64,000 nt of DNA from Dasypus novemcinctus (taxonomy: Eukaryota > Chordata > Mammalia > Cingulata > Dasypodidae): NCBI RefSeq assembly GCF_030445035.2, contig NC_080673.1:40916365-40980364 (forward strand). Direction: 5' to 3'. The translations under genes and the position numbers were made by a program. The number at the start of each line of letters is the position of its first letter. Position 1 is the stretch's first letter. Shown one piece after another: positions 57,639 to 64,000 of the stretch. The notes below the pieces were generated by a model. The model saw only the letters and a list, made by a program, of their open reading frames with translations. It searched no databases and had not been told where the DNA came from.

Positions 57639-58153
57639 CCTCTCTCAATTAGAGGTGGAGTGGGCATCACCATCTCAGAAGCCTCAGGATTCAGGAATAA
57701 AATATGACTAGAGTGGATTTACTGGGATTCTACTATAGACTTATTGTGATTCTAGCAATGGAAGAAATTATGTCATTGATGTGGAGACAGTGGTCACAGG
57801 AGGTGCTGAAGGCAGGGGGAGGGAAAAAGAGGTGTAATATGGGGGCATTTTCAGAACTTGGAATTGTCCTGAATGACATTGCAACAACAGATGCAGGCCA
57901 TTATATATCCTGCCATAACCTACAGAATGGAGTAGGAGAAAGTGTAAACTATAATGTAAGCTATAATCCGGACTGTTTGGTAACACCCAAAATGTGTTCA
58001 TCGATTGCAATGAATGTACCACACTAATGAAAGAAGTTGTTAATCTGGGAAAAGTGAGGGGTGTGGGGAGTGGGGCGTATGGGAATCACCTATATTTTTT
58101 TACATAACATTTTATGCAATCTATGTATCTTTTAAAAATAAATAAACATTTAA
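57639..58153 (+). mobile_element. Xenarthran retroposon (probable L1 3' UTR), copy 2
   Basis: Colinear with 44290-44785 but with a single 3' terminus ('tatattttttacataacattttatgcaatctatgtatcttttaaaa'). The flanks AAAAGGGGGCCAGTAAA (57622-57638) and AAAGGGGGGGCAGTAAA-like sequence (to 58172) look like a diverged target duplication of about 16 bp. The 107-codon frame at 57704-58027 lies inside and has no domain. Confidence 0.68.
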
Positions 58154-58324
58154 AAAGGGGGGGGCAGTAAAAATAGAGAGGGGAGAACTATAAAGAAAGG
58201 AGAGTAGAAACAGGAATTATACATGTAAGTAAAATAGATTTGATTGCAGAATGACTCTCATAAAACTAATTCATATGAATTTAAAAACTAACCTTTTCCA
58301 GATTTTAGCTGTAATGCATATTCA

Positions 58325-58460
58325 TGGAAGAAACGTTAAAATATGCAGAAAAGCAGACAAAAAATAAAAATCACCCATAATCCCACCATCAAAAATAACC
58401 ACAATGATGTAGTTATGCCTCTAGTTTTTTGCCCGTGCCTGTGCACGTCATTGAATAAAA
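58325..58460 (-). repeat. L1M fragment, antisense
   Basis: 'atatgcagaaaagcagacaaaaaataaaaatcacccataatcccaccatc' repeats the passage at 34240-34290. Confidence 0.5.
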
Positions 58461-59512
58461 AATTTTGCATCTTTCTCCCTCCATTGTCAAGGATGGCCTG
58501 GTCCAAGTCCTGGTTCTATGTTTAGTTTCTTTGCCCAGGGTCCTGGGATTCCAGGCCAGTTATCTCACCAGGAACAGGAGATGGGTAAGAGAAAAGGAAC
58601 TGTCCATGCCTGCTGTGCCCTTAATGGCTGGGGACATGCACCTCCCTGCTGGGACTCTGTGAGTGCTGACTATAAGCCAGAGGCTGGTGGCCAGTGTAGC
58701 TCAGAACTATTTCTAGGCAGCCCCTGGCTGCAGCCCCTCCTTGACAGCCTGGGCCTGTTTGGACTCAGCTGACTTTGGCTGCCTCTATCGGCTTTGGCCT
58801 TCTAGCCACTGGGCTAAACAGTTCAACTTTTGAACTCCGTATGAGTGCAGCCTTCATGAGTTGGTAGACCTTCCTCTAGGAGTTGGTGGCTCAGGGCCTG
58901 GACTCAACAGCTTGGCAGGTGGACTTGGTGTATGTGCAAGTGCACGTGTTCTTGGCTATCCCTGGCCTTGGCACAGCCATGGTCTGCAGGTACCCTGTGC
59001 TCTCCTTTCCATGCGTAGTCTCCCTATCTGGCCCCACCAGAGAGTTAATAGAAATGAGGCAGGGATTTCATGCCCAGAGCCAGGGTTCACAATGATGACT
59101 TGATTTCAGAAACAAGGGCGCCTCCATCCCAGATGTTAGAACTAGATCGGAAAGTCAGGTCTGGCCTAGCAATTCTGCAAAGTCCCAGAGGGTTGGGCTT
59201 AAGCTCCCCAAATCTCACCTGGTGGAGGTCACAATTTGTTCTGGATCCTGAGCCAGGATCGAGCCTGAAGTAAGAGCTACGAGTCGGGAGACTGCAGGAT
59301 TGAGGAGAGGAGGCTTTCAGGGGCAGAGAGGCAGGCAGGTCTTGGCAAGAAGATGTTTGAGAAATTATCATCCATTTCTCCACCCACTGCAAGAATCCTT
59401 TCTTTAAACCTCCTGACACAGATCAGGCAGCATCTACTTGAACGTGTCCACTGAGGGGCACAGTCACTCATTCATCACTCAGGCTCTCAGAATGGTGAGA
59501 AATGCCCCCATG
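58461..59512. other. Apparently unique non-coding sequence
   Basis: GC-balanced, with several short frames (e.g. 58518-58772, 58861-59103). No domain, repeat or convincing splice context was seen. Confidence 0.45.
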
Positions 59513-59976
59513 CTGTTATGGATTGAATCAGTCCCACGAGAAGAATGTTCAAGTTTAACCCCCAGTCCTGCAACTGTGAACTTATTTATAAACAGGGTCT
59601 TTGAAGAGGTGACCAACTATGATGAGGCCAAACTGGATTTTGGTGGACCCTAATCCTGTGGGACTGGTGTCCCTATAAGAAGAGGCAAATTTGGACACAG
59701 GGACAGATGGACACCAGGGCGAAGTCCATGTGAAGAGGGAGGAGGCACAGATTGGAGTGATGTATCTACAAGCCAAGGAGCACCAAGGACTGCCGGCAAA
59801 CACCGGAAGCTGGAAGAGGCAAGCAAGGATCTCCCTTGTAAGTTTCAGAGGGAGCATGGCTCTACCAACACCTCGATTTGGGATTTCAGCCTCCAGAGCT
59901 GGGAGACAATCATTTCTGTTGTTTTAAGCCACCCAGGGTGTGGTACTTTGTTTTGGCAGCTCTGGGAAACTAAGAC
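59513..59976 (+). mobile_element. MLT1-like solo LTR (ERVL-MaLR)
   Basis: 'tgttatggattgaatcagtcccacgagaagaatgttcaag', 'tccctataagaagaggcaaatttggacaca' and 'cagcctccagagctgggagacaatcatttctgttgttttaagccaccc' end with 'gggaaactaagacaca'. It is the same broad family as 23777-24200, in the same orientation. No internal sequence is attached. Confidence 0.85.
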
Positions 59977-61139
59977 ACATATTAAGCTGAAATGTGCTTC
60001 CTAGGAACATATGTGCCAGATTCTGGCCTGGGGAGGAGCCCAGAGCTGATCATGCTGGTTCCCTCTTCCAGCTGTGCAGACGGCAGTGCGATCCCCTCCT
60101 CCCTCTCGGCCACCACCCAGCGCCAGCCCAGCAGAGAGGTGGAGACCAGAGGAGCCAGGCTGGGATACAGACTCAGCTTCCCCTTACAGGGAGCCTAGGA
60201 CAAAGAGGCTCTGTCGTTGACTCTGGCCACAGTAGAGTCATGAGGTTTAATTTAAGAAAAGCAGGGACAGGTGTGGGAGAAAGCCCCAAGCTAGGCACCA
60301 GCAGAGCCAGAGAGATGGAACTCCTTCACCCCCTTGGCTGCTCTGCAACCCTGCTGGATTACACGCTTGATAAAATCGGGGGTGGGTCCCTTCTCTGCCT
60401 TAGGCCTAATCTTTGGCTCTTCTTGTGATAAGCCATAATTGGAAATTTTCAGGGCTCTAGGAAACTTATATAGACCAGACCTCCTGCCTCTTTAGTGTCT
60501 AGGCAAACAAAATGGTATCATTGTTTAAGTTTTAACTCATTGGTTTCTGCCCTCTGCTTATGAACGAAGTGTTTTTCCTAAGTCTCAGCAAATTTTGAAG
60601 GGTCTCTCTCTCTCTTTTTGAGAGCTAGTCATGAGTTTTGATCACAATGGGTCATTGACTTCAAGGCATCTGGCCTCTTATCACTTTTAGGGAAGAAATA
60701 ATTGGCAGGTGTGGCTTCCAATCAAAATTCCATTTCTTCAATTATGGGTTTGCTGGGCAGGTCCCTTTCCAGCCTTTTGTAACATTAAGCAGCAAGCAAT
60801 TTTCAAACTATGATATCTCATGTCAGCTTGTAGGCACTAGATACATTATTTATTGTAAGTAAATAAAATTTAGTCTTCAAAGTCAGGTGCACACACATTT
60901 GGTGTAACCGCAGAACAACAGTGAGAAGTTTCAATTGGTTATTTCTATTACCTTCCATCTTTTCCCAAGAGAGAATTAAAGCATGTGGGGTCGAGGGAGC
61001 TTCAGGACCTTAAAGAGTAATTTGACTAGAGCCCTCCTGGAGCTCTGTCAAAATCTGATTGCAGTGGGATCAAGTTAGAGACCGTCATGTCCAGCATAAG
61101 AAAGGGCAGTTCCCAGCTAAGAGAAGAAAGGGACAGTGA
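59977..61139. other. No recognised gene
   Basis: The 144-codon frame at 59994-60428 begins at the LTR edge and lacks a domain. A weak MIR may lie near 60120-60240. Confidence 0.42.
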
Positions 61140-61305
61140 TAGAAAAGATCATGTGGTTTGATTTTAATGAAAGCAACAATGAGGAAGCCTTGGGGGCTTT
61201 CAAGCAGGAATATAAAATATCTAACCTGGCCATCAGGGAAGATCTATTTGAAGATATATTGGAGGACTGGAAACAGAGAGACCATTTAGAGGTGGGTTAG
61301 TTAGG
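61140..61305 (-). repeat. L2 fragment, antisense
   Basis: 'gatcatgtggtttgattttaatgaaagc', 'ggaggactggaaacagagagaccatttagag' follow antisense L2. Confidence 0.5.
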
Positions 61306-61367
61306 CTACAGTCGAAGCTGTTGTAACAAAGAGACCACAAAATACAATGGCTTAAATAATGTAGACG

Positions 61368-61510
61368 TAGTTTCTATATCTTATTTGGTGTGGTGGTGGT
61401 TGCATGGGGACATAAAACTGTCAAAACTCAGTGAAGGGACCACCTAAGATCTGCACATTTTTTACATGTTAATTATACCGTAATTTAAAAACAAACAAAG
61501 AACAACCATA
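61368..61510 (+). repeat. L1M 3' terminus
   Basis: 'atcttatttggtgtggtggtggttgcatggggac', 'gcacattttttacatgttaattataccgtaatttaaaaac' match the L1M tail. The preceding 61306-61367 ('gttgtaacaaagagaccac') is an unassigned LTR-like scrap. Confidence 0.62.
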
Positions 61511-61580
61511 GACAACAGTCCACAGGTGGGTGGGCAGGAGTTTTGACTCATGACCAGTCTGCTCTGCCATCATTACCATG

Positions 61581-62179
61581 TGTATTAGTCAGACAAAGGG
61601 GTGCTGATGCAAAGTACCAGAAATCTGCTGGCTTTATAAAGGGTATTTATTTGGAGTAGAAGCTTACAGTCACAAGGCCTTAAAGAGTCCAACTCAAGAT
61701 TTATAAGAGGTACTTCTTACCCAAAGTCATTTGGCACGTGTTGAAGTAAGATGGCGGGTAGCATCTGTGAATGTTCAATCTTCCTTCTTAAGGCTCTGTG
61801 GTCCCAGCTTCTTCCAATCTCAGCTGTAGGCTGGCATAGGGCTCGTCTCAGGGCTTCTCAGCTGCTCTCTTCTCTTCCCGGGGCCTCTGCCATGTCTGTG
61901 GAGCTGTCTCTCTTCCTCTGTGTTCTTCTCTGTGAATCTACTTCCATGTTCTTGATTGAGCATCTATTTACACACCCACCAAGGGAGTGGGGACTCAAGC
62001 CTGCATGCCCTAATTAATGACATGGTCGAATCAAAGCCCTAATCTTGATTTAATAAAGTAAAAGTGAAACCTCTGAATTTAATACAATCAAAGGGACATC
62101 ACGCCCTGAAGAACAGACCAGTTTACAAACATAATCAATATTTCTTTTTGGAATTCATGAATAATATCAAACTGCCACC
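61581..62179 (-). mobile_element. Solo LTR, MaLR-like xenarthran family (copy 2)
   Basis: The plus strand begins TGTATTAGTCAGACAAAGGGG (end of the LTR) and closes ATCAAACTGCCAC (start of the LTR), matching both termini of 11647-12215 in reverse. The five-base flanks are CCATG (61576-61580) and CCGTG (62180-62184), a one-mismatch duplication. Frames inside are incidental. Same non-functional class as copy 1. Confidence 0.75.
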
Positions 62180-62539
62180 CCGTGTAACTCTATCTCTGCT
62201 GCCTTATAAAAAAGAGGTAGGAAGAGGAAATTCAGGACAAGTGGCTTGAATTTAGGTTGAAGCCAACTTGGAATTTGATACATCACATCTCGTATCCCAC
62301 AGGCCCACACTGAGTCACAAAAGCTGTATATAAAGTTGAGAAATACAGATTCTAGCTGAAAAGCCTTACAACCAGCCAAAACTCCAGAGGATGGGGGTCT
62401 ATTATGGAAAGGAATGATGGGAGAATAAGTGCTGGGAATGAGGTGAGGTGATTGTGGTAACCTGCCACCCAAGACAGCCATGGAACAAAAGGACAGACCC
62501 CGGAGCTATTCAGGGACAGAGTTGACATACTGTGCTACT
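62180..62539. other. No recognised feature
   Basis: Unassigned. The 104-codon minus frame (62167-62481) has no domain. Confidence 0.45.
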
Positions 62540-62690
62540 GTTTGAACCTAGGGACAGAGGTAAAAAGGATGACAAGGTTGGAGCATGGTGGGTCAGAAAA
62601 TGGTGGAGCCATAACAGAAGTGGGGAAAGCGGGAGGGACAGCTGGTTTGCCGGGGTGGGGCAGAGGGAAGAGAACTGGCCAAGGAAGATT
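62540..62690 (-). repeat. L2 fragment, antisense
   Basis: 'aaaggatgacaaggttggagcatggtgggtcag', 'tggtggagccataacagaagtgggga' match the antisense L2 part also present at 1-100. Confidence 0.5.
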
Positions 62691-63584
62691 TAGCGTCTCT
62701 ATCCTTAGAGATGTTTAATAATAGAGAAGACAGCTGCCACTGTTGTTTAGGGCGTGGCTCTGCCTGGAACCGGGGAGCGGAATGGAATTAGATTTTCTTC
62801 AACAGAAAGTGGAACATTTCGAAGGTAGAACAAAGCAGGCACTCCTGGCTGAGAGAGCAGCTGTACCCTCTGCCACCATGACTGTTGCAGGCAAAATTCC
62901 CACTTCTCAGTTCTCTCTACTGGCCACTGACATCTAAGGAGTGCTCGCTGTGGGCTTATTGTCGCCTCCTCTTTTGCACAACCTGCATCTTTTCCTTTTC
63001 TGGATGTGTGCTTCTCAAATTGCCAGCCACAATCCACTTTTGTGACCATTCCTGCATTGTAGCCTACATAAAAAAACATTGTTCTAGGCAGGATGGGAAA
63101 TTAGGAACATGTGTGTTTGACTCTTGGATGTTGCAGCGAGAGTTGAGGGGGCTGTGGGGTGGGGAAGAGCTGAAGGGCCCCAAAGGGACCAGAGGAAAAC
63201 ATTTGACAATTTGCATCAAATTTGTCTTGCTTGTCTTGCATTGTTGTTCAACCCCTGTATTGTTTAAATCGAAAGCTGTGAGGTTTTCCTTGAGAAGATT
63301 AGAAACTCTTAAAGGCAGTGGCCACAAATGCTGCATCTTTGTTTTCTTGGCTGCTCCTGAGAATGCTTGAGAAATATAACAGATATTTGTTAAATTAATA
63401 ACTATTTGGACTTAATGCAGTGTCAAGGGGTGGCATATTAGTTCCTCAAACAAAGGGTGGCCTTCTTTAACCAACCTCCTCAAATTTCCTTGTATTTACC
63501 TACCTCCAGAGGCAGGAGCTCTTCATGTAAGTCAAGAATCCATAAAGTTTATGCAGCTATAGAAAATATGAATATGAATCATGA
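62691..63584. other. No recognised gene; 161-codon frame
   Basis: The plus-strand frame 62885-63370 is cysteine-rich (FCTTCIFSFSGCVLL) and has no recognisable domain. A similar-length minus frame overlaps it (62747-63079). I treat both as chance. Confidence 0.45.
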
Positions 63585-63705
63585 AGGTGTTAAATCTTGG
63601 CTAGGTCTTCTGACTTCTCTGGTCCTTAGTTTCTTCATCTGAAAATGGGAGTGGGGTGTGGGACTAGGTGATATCGAAAGATATTTTATAGCTTTGGTGT
63701 TCCAG
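63585..63705 (+). repeat. MIR SINE (3' part)
   Basis: 'tctctggtccttagtttcttcatctgaaaatggg', 'gggactaggtgatatcgaaagatattttatagc' match MIR. Confidence 0.68.
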
Positions 63706-63904
63706 GTTTCTCACTTAGATCTCTTAGGACAAGAAAATATTTTTCCGGCCATCTTTTGAGACTTTCAAGTTTGTCCTCGCCTTTTCTCTGAATTAATAGA
63801 GCATCCTCTCGGATGTGTTTTCTGGTCCTAGGTGGAAGCAGTCCCCATGATTCTGGTGCGGTTAGGGATATGAAGGTATGAAAGCAATGATCAAACAGAT
63901 AAGC

Positions 63905-64000
63905 TATGTGTTTTCTCTTGCTGAGTAACAAATTAGCACAAATGTAGTGACTTACAAGAACACAAATTTATTATCTCATGGTTTTTGTGGGCCAGGAGTG
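63905..64000 (-). repeat. Ancient placental repeat, antisense, cut by window end
   Basis: 'tgctgagtaacaaattagcacaaatgtagtgacttacaagaacacaaatttattatctcatgg' is the same starting block as at 28790. It continues beyond the window. Confidence 0.55.

Noticed and set aside
62885-63370. 161-codon cysteine-rich frame with apparent hydrophobic segment
   Set aside because: No recognisable family, no promoter or splice evidence, and overlapping frames of similar length on the other strand.

Overview
The window is mammalian nuclear DNA and almost certainly comes from an armadillo (Dasypus, order Xenarthra). The main evidence is several SINEs whose heads look like tRNA-Ala (A box of the type TGGCTCAGTGG, B box GGTTCAANNCC). 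Three are long forms with a GC-rich unique body, one is a short monomer and one is a head-to-tail dimer. Together they match the DAS SINE families described from armadillos. The background consists of placental repeats (MIR, L2, L3/CR1, L1M, MLT1-type LTRs, hAT MITEs). Retroposon and LTR families that look xenarthran-specific lie on top of that background. All family names are from memory of consensus sequences; no library search was possible.

I find no intact protein-coding gene, rRNA, functional tRNA, CRISPR array or operon. Open frames are short. The longest ones are explained by a 17-bp minisatellite (7680-7937), a CAY-rich simple repeat (2697-2900), GA-rich tracts, or reading through SINEs and LTRs on the wrong strand. 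The only recognisable protein remnants are a decayed L1 ORF2 fragment (37536-38225, minus) and a decayed CR1/L3 reverse transcriptase (from about 42145, plus). The window is best read as intergenic or deep intronic.

Layout. 0-10 kb: old L2/MIR/hAT, a DAS-III SINE and an L1 tail, both with clear target-site duplications, then a minisatellite abutting a CpG-rich block. 10-12.2 kb: an antisense L1 carrying two SINE insertions, then a solo LTR. 12-25 kb: MIR, an ETS/IRF-like site, a 2-kb antisense L1, a CpG cluster with an NRF1 palindrome, and MLT1-like LTRs. 25-36 kb: L2, a long ancient repeat, and an L1 hosting a MIR and a DAS-III. 36.5-38.6 kb: an L1 interrupted by an internal-only L1 ORF2 piece. 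42-46.3 kb: a CR1/L3 element broken by a MIR, a xenarthran retroposon and a hAT element, the last itself broken by a DAS-III SINE and a CTTTT microsatellite. 46-64 kb: L2, MIR, L1 tails, a nested MITE, MLT1 LTRs and a second copy of the solo LTR family.

The most informative content is the nested insertion record, which gives a relative chronology. Next come a few compact regulatory-looking motifs (ETS/IRF at 14257-14275, NFI-like half-sites at 49443-49482, NRF1 at 17990-17999). I did not find a previously undescribed biological system.
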